Source of the DNA: Rutpela maculata
Taxonomy: Eukaryota > Arthropoda > Insecta > Coleoptera > Cerambycidae
DNA length: 64,000 nt
Reading direction: 5' to 3'
Assembly: GCA_936432065.2 (NCBI GenBank)
Contig: OW386293.2
Location: 95,873,795 to 95,937,794, forward strand
A model generated the notes under the pieces. The model was not told where the DNA came from. It saw only the letters and a program-made list of their open reading frames with translations, and ran no database searches. Both the position numbers and the translations under genes were made by a program. Positions 35,917 to 47,019 of this stretch are shown one piece after another; position 1 is the stretch's first letter, and each line of letters opens with the position of its first letter.

Positions 35917-36640
35917 ATGATGCTCTTTGTAATTACTGTCGCATTACGACATCTGAAAAACGACGTACTGAACCAGATGAAGAAAGTGAGGGAACGATCG
36001 AAGAAGACCAACCTTTTGTGCCTTCGACATCTTCTAGCACTACGATTAGTGACTGATGAAATAATGGAACTACCGTTGCAAAGACTCGTTGCTACGCATA
36101 AATACTGTTGCATATGTGGTGATGGTAAAGAACTGACCGTAATACCCACTACTGCGAGACTACAGTGCTATCGAAACAAACAAATATACATCCCCCGAGG
36201 AAATCGTTGCTGTAAAATACATTTGATTTTTTTACCCTCATTTTTGGCCTTGGATGAGTTCCATCAGCCAGCTACGCAGATGGATAATTTTTTATCTCAG
36301 TATGGTACAGTTGTTTAACATTAGTTGTCGTTTGTCAATACTTATCCTGACTTGTGATATTGATTCCTAATATACCTTTGTTTTTATAACCTTTGTGGTT
36401 TAACCTACTACTATCCGTGGTCCAGTCTATGTGTAAACTGGGCGCGAAATGTGTCTACATTTGATTAAACATCGCTTTTATGAAGACGTGGCACATCTGG
36501 AACCATATGCCAATTGTAGCTCGATTCCTAGATCGGATTTATGCATTCTATTAAACTCCTTAACCCCAGTAACATAACAACTCTAAAAGGATCTACAGAC
36601 CACCGCAGTTATCAGACTATCTTATTAGGGTTATGGTTAT
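35917..36640 (+). pseudogene. DDE_Tnp_4-type transposase N-terminus, left copy
   Basis: An acidic stretch (DEESEGTIEEDQPFVPSTSS) is followed by a cysteine motif YCCICGDGKELTVIP and NRCCKIHLI, a possible C2CH zinc site. An insertion at 36229-36455 then breaks the gene. After it, KHRFYEDVAHLEPYANCSS and SDLCILLNSL follow. The same parts are present in the right copy. Stops and the insertion make it non-functional. Confidence 0.65.
36229..36455 (-). mobile_element. 227-bp retroposed insert with 11-bp TSD
   Basis: TACATTTGATT flanks it on both sides (36218-36228, 36456-36466). The left edge is T-rich, i.e. an A-rich 3' tail on the minus strand. The inverted paralogue in the right half of the palindrome reads straight through the site, which acts as the empty site. 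No pol III boxes or coding domain seen, so SINE versus LINE tail is undecided. Confidence 0.7.
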
Positions 36641-36746
36641 TAATTACAACCTTAATAATATACCAATGATACCATTCTGAGAATGGTCAATTTGTTCAGC
36701 TTCCTAGCAAGTGCACTCACTGCACGCTGGCACCATATCGAACAAT

Positions 36747-37400
36747 TTAGTAATGTAGGAAGTTCATTCTGTTATCATTATTACTACCTGTTTTCAGTTT
36801 TAATAGAAGAACAAAGGCAAAAGAAGTTCTTGTACTGGAATTTTCCAACAGTGACTTTAATTCGTAAATGGCATCTACCGTTAAGCCTGTAAATGTTAAT
36901 AATTGCGTCTCTGATAAACCGCAGTGGTCTGTAGAGCCTTTTAGATTTGTTATTGGGGTTAAGGAATTTAATAGAATGCATAAATCCGATCTAGGAATCG
37001 AGCTACAATTGGCATATGGTTCCAAATGTGTAATATCGTCTTCATAAAAGCTATGTTTAATCAACTGTATTTTACAGCAACGATTGCCTCGGGGATGTAT
37101 ATTTGTTTGTTTCAATATCACTGTTGTCTCACATTAGTGGGTATTACGGTCAGTTCTTTATCATCACCACATATGCAACAGTATTTATGTGTAGCAACGA
37201 GTCTTTGGAATGGTAGTTCCATTATTTCGTCAGAGTCACTAGTCGTAGTGCTAGAAGATGTCTAAGGCACAAAAGGCTGGTCTTCGATCGTTCCCTCACT
37301 TTCTTCATCTGGTTCAGTTTTTTAGATATCGTAATGCGACAGTAATTACAATGAACATCATTCGTTGCTAAACTTTTCCCCAAGGTCCTAGAAAGTTAAT
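36747..37400 (-). pseudogene. DDE_Tnp_4-type transposase N-terminus, right copy
   Basis: The minus strand encodes the same acidic leader and cysteine motif, then HSFYEDDITHLEPYANCSS, then LSETQLLTFTGLTVDAIYEL and RTSFAFVLLLKLKTGSNND, which is the helical region before the nuclease in Harbinger-like DDE_Tnp_4 transposases. It ends at the palindrome centre before any catalytic residue. This copy lacks the 227-bp insertion found in the left copy. Confidence 0.65.
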
Positions 37401-38040
37401 ACTTCGCCCCTGGGACCTCCAGAAGTGGTATTGCCAGATTGTGCCGAATTTCCGTACGTCTGGGGAAAAGGTAGACTTGGAAACATCGCACTGGCACCCG
37501 CGGTCGGTTGTAAATATGCAACAATATCTTGTAAGGCTATAAATATTAACTGTTACAACTACGGGGCATGTGTAAATATTTTATTTTACCCAATTTTATT
37601 TTTTTCCATATTGTTCCACCACAGCAAAAAATCTGACAATTTAGTATGACAATCACGTGTCAAGACATAATATATCATAGAATAGTGATTGTACCACGAA
37701 GGGTAGCTACCCTTTTGTCCTCAAAAAATTTATATTTCTTTTCCGATGGTTAAAATGGTCATAAAATGACCTTATTTTTGGAGTAAGTTACCTCCACGCA
37801 AGCAATACTCGTGCCAAATTTCAAATCTATCGGTTGCATAGAAACCGAAAAAAAAATATAATAATTAAAAACATATTATTTTTTTTTCACCTTCGTAGGG
37901 TTAAAAGCGGGTTAAAATTTTTACCGTGTAATATACTCTATAAACTGCATCATCTGGAATCCATTTTAACTAAGTAAGTGCGGGGGCACATTTCCCTAAC
38001 TTTTCCGGCTATACCCTTTGGTATACCTATATAGCGAGAT

Positions 38041-38460
38041 CAGGAATTAGATTATATTTTAACCTTATTCTGTTAAAGAGTTGGGGGGTAAATGGTGTTA
38101 AATAGGTAAAGCAAGTAAGTAAGAATCCATAAAATTGGGATTTAGTGTATGTACGAGAAGCCATGGTCCTCACAATTTTTTTTGGCATCAGCCTCTCCCA
38201 CTCTCACCCCCATTACTAGATCTCAGTTAAAAAGGGCAAAAAATAAAGTTGTGGTTTAGTGTGTGTATAAGAACCAAAGGCCTTAACATTCTTTTTGATG
38301 TCAGCCACCGCCCTCACCTCATTATTAAAAAATATGTAATTGTAACTTAGTGTGTGTACAAGAACCAAAAGCCTCAACATTAACTTACTGTCCATTTCAA
38401 CACGATAGCAGAAGTCCTATCGTGTGGAAATGGACAGTAAGTTAGTTGCTCGAAGATATT
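38041..38460. repeat. Interspersed repeat, related to 57640-57960
   Basis: Shares ATTAGATTATATTTT, GTTGGGGGGTAAATGG and GTACAAGAACCA with the sequence near 57650-57870. Non-coding. It contains a perfect hairpin at 38381-38444. Confidence 0.55.
38381..38444. repeat. 64-bp hairpin
   Basis: TAACTTACTGTCCATTTC-ACACGATAG pairs with CTATCGTGTGGAAATGGACAGTAAGTTA around an 8-base loop. The related repeat near 57850 lacks it. Confidence 0.7.
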
Positions 38461-39017
38461 AATTAAAAAAAAAATCGGTCAGTAAAAAAAATTACTTTCT
38501 TCAGTTTTCATGCTTGCTAGAAATGGGACGGTTGGACAGACGGACATTTTGAAAGTTGTTCCAAATTCGTTCACTAACACAATGATATAATTTTTTTCTA
38601 TACAAGCGATATTTACGGTTTTAGTAATGTTCCGATCAAATGATCATCTTCGTTTTCGTATATCGCCGGCTGAGGTGCAAAACCGTGTAAAAGTCAATGA
38701 AAATTGTGGGCCAACTAAATTATGTAACTTATTGAACTAATATTTGTAATGAAATGCGGGATTTTGTTGACGTAGTCTGTGATAATTTTGCAAATATTTC
38801 GCGATTGCTGAAATGTTAATGAATGTATGCTGTCGCTCGTTTATGTATTTGTTTTTTTTTAGTACAAACTCACTTTCGCTGTTGTTTGGGTCAAGTCTTG
38901 TAATCGACTTTTCACCCATTTTCCATATACCTAGAGCCTTGTAATTTGCCACGATGACGTATTCCCGATAACAATATAATATTATGATATCAAATTTGCA
39001 ATGTATGGAAGACCTAT
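38461..39017. other. Non-coding stretch, nothing recognised
   Basis: No supported feature. Confidence 0.25.
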
Positions 39018-39699
39018 TAGTCCAGTCACTTTAAGTTTTAAATTCGAAAAATCGAAAAGAAAAAAAATTGTATCATGGCTTTTTAAAAAAAACCCTCGAA
39101 AGTCCCCATCGATAGGACCAAAACAATAAAAAATTCAAGGTCAAAATTAGTTTTTTCTAAATATTTTATTTTCTATCAGTCCGAGGTTAATTGAGGTTAT
39201 TATGAATAATTTTCTCTACAAAACGTGCGACGAATCGTTTGCGAAATAATGCACCTTGAAGTTTTCGCAAGAACAAGAAAGTTTCGACCCAAATGAAGAA
39301 TGAAAATCGATTTTTTTTCTACAACATGGATAGACTTCCCGGGGAAGATATATAAAACAAAAACGCATTCTACTTCTGTGGTGATGCATAAATCGATATA
39401 ACGTTTATGTCGCGTTTTATAACATGAAAATCTCAAGAACGGTTCGTCGCAAGTCAAAAATGTATAAAACCTTTTTTGTAGAGAAAACTAAGATCTATAA
39501 CTTTCATAATGACCCGAGTTGACCTCAGATTGTTAAAAAGAAGACCTTTGACCTTGAATTTTTTATTGTTGCCATGGTCCTATTGATGAGGACTTTTGAA
39601 GAGTTGATTAAAAAGCCAAAATAAAGATGTTTCGGGAAAAAAAAATTCTTTTTGATTTTTCGAAGATTACCCTCATTTCCGCATAAAGTGACTGGACTA
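39018..39699. mobile_element. 682-bp foldback/MITE
   Basis: TAGTCCAGTCACTTTA occurs at the left end and inverted at the right end. The arms continue with TCGAAAAATC, GGACCA and CAATAAAAAATTCAAGGTC. TAT lies on both outer sides. A partial copy of the right half is at 40545-40775. Confidence 0.75.
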
Positions 39700-39711
39700 T
39701 ATTACGCCAAA

Positions 39712-40140
39712 ATAGAAAGGCCATTGGAATAATAGCAGGGTCTTCTAACTGGACACTATAGGCTTAAAGGCTTAATAGACATATGAGTCTAATGGGTGTG
39801 GCAGAGGATGCAACATGCAGATTCTGTCAAGAGAAAGAGGAAACCTCAGTACATGCAGGCGCGTGGTGGCCCACCGGGATACCGGGAGTTTCCCGGTGGG
39901 CCCCCACAAAGTGCCTCGAAAGGACCCCAGAGCTGAATTTATGACGGTGCCAAGCAAAAATTTTTTTTTTTTTTCGATTTTGTCCCCCACGCTTATCAAT
40001 TTTCGTTTTCGACGAAAAATTTTCCCATCACACGCCTGCCTGGACCCTTTCTTAGTTATTTTCCCGGGGCCCAAAATCGTCCCAGCACGCGCCTGAGTAC
40101 ATGTGCTATGCCATTGCGAGGGCAATGGTGTAACCACTTG
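39712..40140 (+). pseudogene. Jockey/R1-type LINE C-terminal fragment split by a MITE
   Basis: Plus-strand coding reads RHMSLMGVAEDATCRFCQEK then EETSVH, the zinc-knuckle-like tail after the RNase H region of jockey/R1-type polymerases. The hAT MITE at 39856-40095 splits it; after the MITE the same frame resumes with LCHCEG. Short and truncated at both ends. Confidence 0.6.
39856..40095. mobile_element. 240-bp hAT-type MITE with perfect TSD
   Basis: The ends CAGGCGCGTG and CACGCGCCTG are a perfect 10-bp inverted repeat. AGTACATG flanks both sides (39848-39855, 40096-40103). Interior AT/CCC-rich, non-coding. It lies inside LINE coding sequence. Confidence 0.85.
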
Positions 40141-40544
40141 CTATCGTTAAAAGTAAAATGTGAATACGTATTATTAATTATTTTGTCTACTCCATTAATT
40201 TCTGAAGATGGAGATGCATTTTTGAAAAATCTTCGACCCATGATTTCTGTTATCATAATCTGGTTTCGGTTTGTCGACCATTAGGTTTAAGTTCAACTTT
40301 AATTAAGTTTGGATATTTTTCTTCTTTTCGGCTACTTTTTGTTTATGTTCATCTTCTCGAACCTGCTATTGGCTTATAACTAATTTATAGGTTACATGAA
40401 GAATACATTCAAAGAATCTTGTCTATGCATGGAGAGGAGATAATTCAAATCGTAATTTAGGATAGTCAATTTTCTTGTTCAGAATTGTGACAATTTTATT
40501 AAAATATTTTGAAGTCGTACAAAATCTACAAAATATTGAAGATG

Positions 40545-40775
40545 AGGAACGATGCATAAATCGATATAACTTTTATGTCGCGTTTTATCAGATGAAAATC
40601 TCAAGAACGGTTCGTCGCACGTCAAAAATGTACCTATAAAACCTATTTCGTAAAGAAAACTAAGATCTATAACTTTCATAATGATCTCAGTTGACCTCAG
40701 ACTGCTAAAAAGAAGACATTTACCTGACCTTTGACCTTGCATTTTTTATTGTTGCCATGGTTTTACCACAAAACA
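40545..40775. repeat. Partial copy of the 39018-39699 foldback
   Basis: Matches GATGCATAAATCGATATAAC, CTCAAGAACGGTTCGTCGCA, GACCTTTGACCTTG and TTTTTTATTGTTGCCATGG of the foldback's right half. Confidence 0.7.
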
Positions 40776-40854
40776 ATTGTGTCGTGTACTTTTTGGTCCA
40801 TGAAATTGTTCTGGATATCGTTGGGAAATGAATGTGTTATGAAAATAAAGTCTT

Positions 40855-41707
<853 letters not shown>

Positions 41708-41864
41708 CAGGTCTCGCAACGTAGCTTGATACTTGAAAGATGAATGCGCAGTAGACTTTAGGTGAGATAGCGACAGCACCGAGTGTACTTCTTCGGAACA
41801 CAGCGCTCTCCATCTCATGTCCTCTACTGCGCATTTCGGGTATCAAGCCGCGTTGCGAGACCTG
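41708..41864. mobile_element. 157-bp MITE
   Basis: CAGGTCTCGCAACG at the left pairs with its inverse at the right. The arms also share GCTTGATAC and TGCGCAGTAGA. No clean target duplication, perhaps because a SINE-like sequence abuts its right side. Confidence 0.7.
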
Positions 41865-41869
41865 TACCT

Positions 41870-42106
41870 TAATTTACGGTGTGCTCCAGCTATCTTACAT
41901 AACATAAACACATCACATACATATAGTAGACAAAGGCTAAACTGTACGGAAGGGGGTTGTGTATTTGAAAAAATACAAACAACATCTATTACCCACCGAC
42001 GTTGCCATGGTCGGTGCTGAAGATCGAACCCAGTACGTGATGGACAATAAAACCAAGCGTGTTCGCCACTAACACGCTTTAGCCCGCTGTGCTACCTTGC
42101 CGGTAT
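41870..42106 (-). mobile_element. tRNA-derived SINE-like element
   Basis: On the minus strand an A-box-like TAGCACAGCGG (plus 42084-42094) lies about 60 bases upstream of a B-box-like GGTTCGATCTT (plus 42018-42029), as in pol III promoters of tRNA-derived SINEs. The head begins near ACCGGCAAGG at 42105. The tail runs toward the MITE. The B box deviates at its last bases, so it is degraded. Confidence 0.55.
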
Positions 42107-42825
42107 AAACCAAGTTAATTGTGCAACAACAATAAATAATTACTTCCTCTCACTGATTACTTTGTCATGTTATTTCCAGATCCATTGGTACTATCATTCA
42201 AAATCGGACGTTCAAACTCCTCATCCTGTTTTTACGAATCGTCTTTGGTAGACCTCCTCAAGTCTTTTCTTGTTCTGCCCTTGTGGCAAGGGCCTTTTTT
42301 TCTGATGCTCTAGTCTTACATGTTGTTGCTTCCGGAAGCGTCATCTGCTGTGGACGTAGCAGAGACTGATGCCGCTTTGAGTTGTAGGTGGAATTGGTGG
42401 TGCATAGCAGCAAATACCATTCCGCCTTCCGTTTGTCGGGTAATGTAGGGATGAACTTGGAGCTTTAGGATATATGAGACTTTAGCAAATTAGGAAAGGA
42501 TGCTGAGCCGACGGTGACTTAGCGTTCAGGAATCGGATAGAGGTTTGAGTAATTGTCATGTCATCGTCTCTTCTTCTATGACAAGTCTCGGCTGTCCATC
42601 TGTGTGGTGGAATATACAGGTCTTAACAAGTACTTACTCGTTATCAAAGATCTAAAGCTTCGACTTCTAGAAGCTTTGCTTATAAGTACAAAATGCTTAT
42701 AGTACAGTAATTGGGATATGGCACCTATTTTACTTATATTACTGAAGACCATACCAGCTAGTAAAAAATCAGGCTAGTAGTGGGTATGCCATGATCAAGA
42801 GGTGCTACTTCTGGGTCCCCTGTAA
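42107..42825. other. Unassigned stretch
   Basis: A moderately GC-richer block (42180-42600) has no frame or domain that I recognise on either strand. Confidence 0.25.
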
Positions 42826-43132
42826 CAGTGGCGGAGCGTTGCTGTTACGGGCCTGGGTTCGAATGGTTTTCCGCGGGTCCCCAATCAAACTTTTCTTGCG
42901 GACCTTTTGAGGAGACCCTGTAAAACATGTTTTTTGCTTGTTTGACTACTAAATATATGTATTTTATGGAACTTCAGATTTGAACAAAAACACATTTGTT
43001 AATGGTATTCATTTAATATCAGTTTTGTGAAGTGTGAGGTGTTGAAGTATCTGGGCTGGTCCGTTCCAGGCCCCTAAAGCTCCCGGGTCCGGGTTCCGCT
43101 GAACCCGCGGAACCCCTGTAGATCCGCTACTG
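42826..43132. mobile_element. 307-bp hAT-type MITE with perfect 8-bp TSD
   Basis: The ends CAGTGGCGGAGCG and the inverse of CAGTAGCGGATC match, and both arms carry CCGCGGGT. CCCTGTAA flanks both sides (42818-42825, 43133-43140). Non-coding interior. CAGTGGCGGA ends and the 8-bp duplication are characteristic of hAT MITEs. Confidence 0.85.
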
Positions 43133-43140
43133 CCCTGTAA

Positions 43141-44371
43141 TTTTTTAATGCACACGGTACCTACTTTTAACAAACGCTAGGTAGACTGTTATTATTAATC
43201 CACTGGCGCAACCTGGTTTGGTATCTATTGAAGATTGGTCAGAATTTAAAGCAATTAATAGTATACTATAAAACTGGTGTGAAGAAGCTTCTCCGTAATA
43301 CGAGTGCGAAAACTGCAGCCCGAGACATAGTTGAATTCTGTAGTCGCATGAATGAAGCTCATTTTCACATGTTATGCGCTGTTTTTTTCAACGACCGTGA
43401 CTTTTTAATAATAATAATGATAATAACAATCTTTATTTAGCACAAATAACTTTACACATATGTAGCATACATGGAGAGTAAATAGCTATTTAAAGTGCCA
43501 CATTGCCGCACGATAGTGTAAGTTGACGCTCGACGCGAAGCGGGGCACGTCGAACACTTCAGAGCGGCAATGACACTTTGCGCTCGAATTACACACATGG
43601 TTTTATCTACGCTAAGGCTAATTAGCCAACTCCTTTTTCAAAATCTAATCTACGATCGTTTGAAGATATCAAAATAGAAGGAATAATTAAGTTGAATTTT
43701 GGCTGAAACGATTCATAAACATATTATGAGGATACCTTGCATATGTGATCAAAATAAATAGGCTGTCAATTTATTCAAGTTTTATTAATTATTATTATAA
43801 AGCTCGTATTCTTCGTATAAATAAATTAGGTAATTAATTGTTACTCTTACATCAACTCTCATTATATTAACAACAGTTTTGGGGCATTATTATTTCATAA
43901 AAATACATTGTCAATGTTGCGACCAAGCTTGTTTAAGTGCAGATACACTGAAGTGTGCGTCAAAGTAGCTTGCTGCATGTTGCCATAGGAGACGGGCGGC
44001 AAAGTGACATTATTCACAGCTGTTCGGCAAACGTCAATTTTGCGCTTTCAAAATGTGAGTAAGAAAGCCTACTTTATTTGTTGATCGTAGATAAATACAT
44101 TTACGTTTACCACTACTTATTACAAATCTTCATTATTTAATAAGGAATATTTGTTAACTTACTATAGCATTACCTAATACCTAACAATTAGCCTAATGAT
44201 AAAGTACACTAGAATTATTTATTCATGAACGTTTGCAAATATTTTTTAAACAGATAGACAATCTTAGATTGCTTTATATATTTTGTTAATTTGTTAAATT
44301 CAACCACTCCCTTATCTTATATGGAGAATTTTGTTTTCATTGAATTTGAGAAATTACTGTGCATATGATTT
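43141..44371. other. Mostly non-coding; small palindrome and AAT run
   Basis: An (AAT)n-like run at 43408-43437 resembles a LINE tail. A short palindrome at 43491-43578 pairs AAAGTGCCACATTGCCGC with GCGGCAATGACACTTT. A 70-codon frame at 43228 has no recognisable domain. Confidence 0.35.
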
Positions 44372-44570
44372 TTTTTTTATCTTGTGTTGTAATTTTGTAT
44401 ATCCCGACGATATTTGCTGACAAATATGTTGGTAGAAGATTATTATGGAGTCTGTATAAGAATATCAGTGTCCTATACTCTAAATTTATTAGGAATATGC
44501 CATTAATAAATAGCGTGGAAAGTATAGGTCCTAGTAGGCTACCTTGTGGAACTCAATGTGTCAATATTTA
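44372..44570 (-). pseudogene. Jockey-like LINE RT fragment
   Basis: The minus strand reads VPQGSLLGPILSTLFINGIF directly followed by sequence like LIFLYRLHNNLLPTYLSA. So the VPQGSxLGP box of a reverse transcriptase is joined, probably by deletion, to a C-terminal region. Truncated both sides. Confidence 0.6.
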
Positions 44571-45284
44571 AAAGCCAAAACTCAGTGGAAAGAGCTTTTC
44601 TGTTTACTTCATCTGAACTCTATCAAATAGATGTCAGAAGCTCGGTAAATGGATATTTGCATAACTAGAGTGAGAAATACATGATTTTTCTCTTGCGGGT
44701 AAAATTTACTGCCCCAGGCGTAACGAGGGCAGTAATTACCTAAAAGAGGAATCACGCTTCACTCCCTAATTATGCGTATGACATATTATTTTAATAAAAA
44801 TTATCATTAAACTTTTATGAAAATCCGAAAGTCTAGCGTGTAGTATGCTGGCACACACGTACAGTTTCAAGATAGCGCTATAAATAATTTAGTTCATTAT
44901 TCAAATAATACATGTTCTGCCCATATAAATTGCACACGTGTCATTGTCGCAGTTTTTCCCTTACATCACACTCTTGCCACTAGAATTTAAGTTTGTAGAT
45001 ACTGAGAGGTAAGGGCTGATTCGTCTGTTTATTTCAACTACTGACTTTGCCAAGTCGAAATTTATCGCCAATTATAATGACTCATTGGTAGAAGAGTAAA
45101 TTCATGAAACTAAAAAACGAAAAATTGAAAATAATCTTAAATGCGTTAATACAGTCCACAAATATATACCCGCCTTTCAATTCACAACCTAGCTGTTAAT
45201 TTTGTAAAATAATCAGGACTGCCTAAAAATTCAGAAAGCTTTCTTTTATAAGCTTCAAATGGATATAGAACAGTACACTGCAGA
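44571..45284. other. Non-coding stretch, nothing recognised
   Basis: No supported gene. A small inverted word GGGCAGTAAtt / TTTACTGCCC lies near 44710-44735. Confidence 0.25.
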
Positions 45285-45850
45285 TCAAAGTGATAGTATG
45301 ATATGGCAAGAGATGATATGGTCGAATTACTGCTTCGAAAAGCCTATGGCTGGATGGATATTTAGTTGAAAACATTCTAGGAGTAAAAATATTTCAAAGC
45401 TCTGCAATGTCACGGGGGCTGAGGTTAAAGACGATGTCTTAAAGGTACTGGGAAAAAAGACTGCAATGAAATCTTCCAAAACTGTAATCTACCTCTCTAG
45501 AGATTTCCACTGGTGGGGGCTTGATCGGATGCGATTGAGGACGATTTTGTGTTTGAAATCAAGTTTAAAGAAAACATCGTTAAATTATTTAGATTCCAAT
45601 GAAAATATCAAACTAAAATGTCTTTACCAAGTGCAGATGCAGATGTGTTTTGCTAGAAAAAGAAAAGGGATTTTTGAAGCAGCGCATCCCAACTTGGAAG
45701 CCACAAAACAAATTATTATGATTGTGATTAAATATTGTGATTACGATAGCAAACTCGTGAACACAATGTTAAATGATATAAATCACTTCTGGCTTGAAGG
45801 TATTTATCAGAGATTGGTCGAGGAAACTTTCCATATAATAATAATAATAA
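45285..45850 (+). pseudogene. YqaJ-type (lambda exonuclease-like) nuclease, broken
   Basis: Across two plus-strand frames: an upstream piece with NVTGAEVKDDVLKVLGKK, then the nuclease core EDDFVFEIKFKE (the E-x-K at 45555-45563 with the preceding acidic residues), then a frame change to KLKCLYQVQMQMCFARKRKG, the YQxQxQ helix typical of YqaJ domains, and MLNDINHFWLEGIYQRLV. The YqaJ family are PD-(D/E)xK nucleases related to phage recombination exonucleases, common in multicopy insect genes. Stops and a frameshift inactivate it. The last codons lie in the left arm of the palindrome at 45816-46209. Confidence 0.6.
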
Positions 45851-46209
45851 TATATAATATTTGATAGAAGTCTGTAAAAGTCATGTAATAATATAATTGT
45901 ATGCACTTATTTGGTATCAAAATGAAGCTTGCATCATCACGAATCAGATTTCAGCATAAAATAACCTATCAGTATACCCAATGGAAAGTTAGAAGCAAAA
46001 CTTCCTGGAAACTTTCGGAGTTTTCAAAACGGAAAGTTTCCAGGAAGTTTTTCTTCTAACTTTCCATTGGGTATATTGATAAGCTATTTTATGGTGAAAT
46101 CTGATTCGTGATGATGCAAGCTTCATTGTGATACCAAATAAGAACATACAATTATATTATTTACATGACTTTTACAGACTTTTGTCAAATGTGGAAAGTT
46201 TCCTCGACC
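45816..46209. repeat. 394-bp palindrome overlapping the YqaJ 3' end
   Basis: GGTCGAGGAAACTTTCC at the left pairs with the exact inverse at the right. The arms continue with AAGTCTGTAAAAGTCATGTAA and GCATCATCACGAATCAGATTTC to a loop near 46020 (AGTTTTCAAAAC). The arms are nearly identical. Confidence 0.8.
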
Positions 46210-46399
46210 CATCTATGGTATTTGTAATAAAGTTTTAAGTAAGAAATATGCTTTTTATTTAATCAAATCACTTTGAACATTGATCAGTCTGCAAACAATA
46301 TAAACTATAGAGTATAAGTATTAATTTAATCTTGAATGAATCCGGTCATGACACTGAAGCAGATCAAATTCTCTAATTCTTTATATGACATGTCTCACG

Positions 46400-46900
46400 T
46401 GTATCCTTAAACTCGCTATTCTCTTTGTTTCTTTCAGTTCTTATTTTGAGCTCTTTTTACCAGCTGATCCAGACAGTGGTCTTACTAATTAGTTATTTGT
46501 AGCTGCCAGTTTTTCTTCAAGGTGTTTAAAACCCATATCATTTTGTCAGTAGTTCTGCTACTAAATCAATTGGATATAAAAGAGAAACCATCTGGTGTGA
46601 AGGTTACCAAATATTTCATGGTGTTACAACTTTTATACTCAGACCAGGAAAATTACTGTAAAATTAGATGGCTAAAGCAAATCAATCTATAGTACATTGT
46701 ACATTTTTATACCTATGCCAGAATGGAATAGGAAGGTATTCTTTAATCTCCAAAATAGTTTTCCATTGTATAAACGGCTTTAGATAGCTTGCTAATAAAG
46801 GAAGTGCATTCTGAATAATCATGCACACCGCCGTAGGTGACAAAGAGAAACCATCTGCATGTTATAAGATAAATTGAGTTTTAATTTTCTCCAATGTCAC
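46400..46900 (-). pseudogene. DDE_Tnp_4-type nuclease relic downstream of THAP gene
   Basis: The minus strand reads DGFSLSPTAVCMIIQNALPL and KEYLPIPFWHRYKNVQCTID (46680-46860). After stops and a shift come WSEYKSCNTMKYLVTFTPDG and RTTDKMIWV (46520-46640). These match, in order, the helical region and the catalytic D...TWSxYKxxNTxK...GGRxSDK segments of DDE_Tnp_4 transposases. In this copy the Gly-Gly-Arg is disrupted. Same strand as the THAP frame and about 0.1 kb downstream of it, so the two probably come from one THAP-DDE gene. Confidence 0.6.
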
Positions 46901-47019
46901 AAATATATCTACTCTAAATATTTTACATTTTCGAGATAACATTTCTCGGAAGTCCTATATAAGTATAACGTTTCGGATTTATTTCTATTAAATAGATTGT
47001 TCTTTTCTCCATGTTTTGT

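Larger units (their letters stand above)
35360..38019. mobile_element. Palindromic DDE_Tnp_4 element (head-to-head copies)
   Basis: Outer arms of about 340 bp are nearly identical in inverse orientation: AAAGGGTATAGCCG at both ends, then GGGAAATGTGCCCCCG, TGGAGGTAACTTACTCC and AGGGTAGCTACCCTTTTGTC. Inside each arm lies one copy of the same gene, on the plus strand (about 35900-36640) and on the minus strand (about 36750-37400), so the element is an inverted dimer. It has no complete catalytic domain. Confidence 0.8.

Noticed and set aside
41708..41864. Search for an 8-bp or TA duplication around this MITE
   Set aside because: The flanks TGATATAT and TACCTTAA do not match, so no superfamily was assigned.
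42840..42865. GGGTTCGAATGG resembling a B box
   Set aside because: It lies inside the hAT MITE with defined ends and duplication and has no A box.
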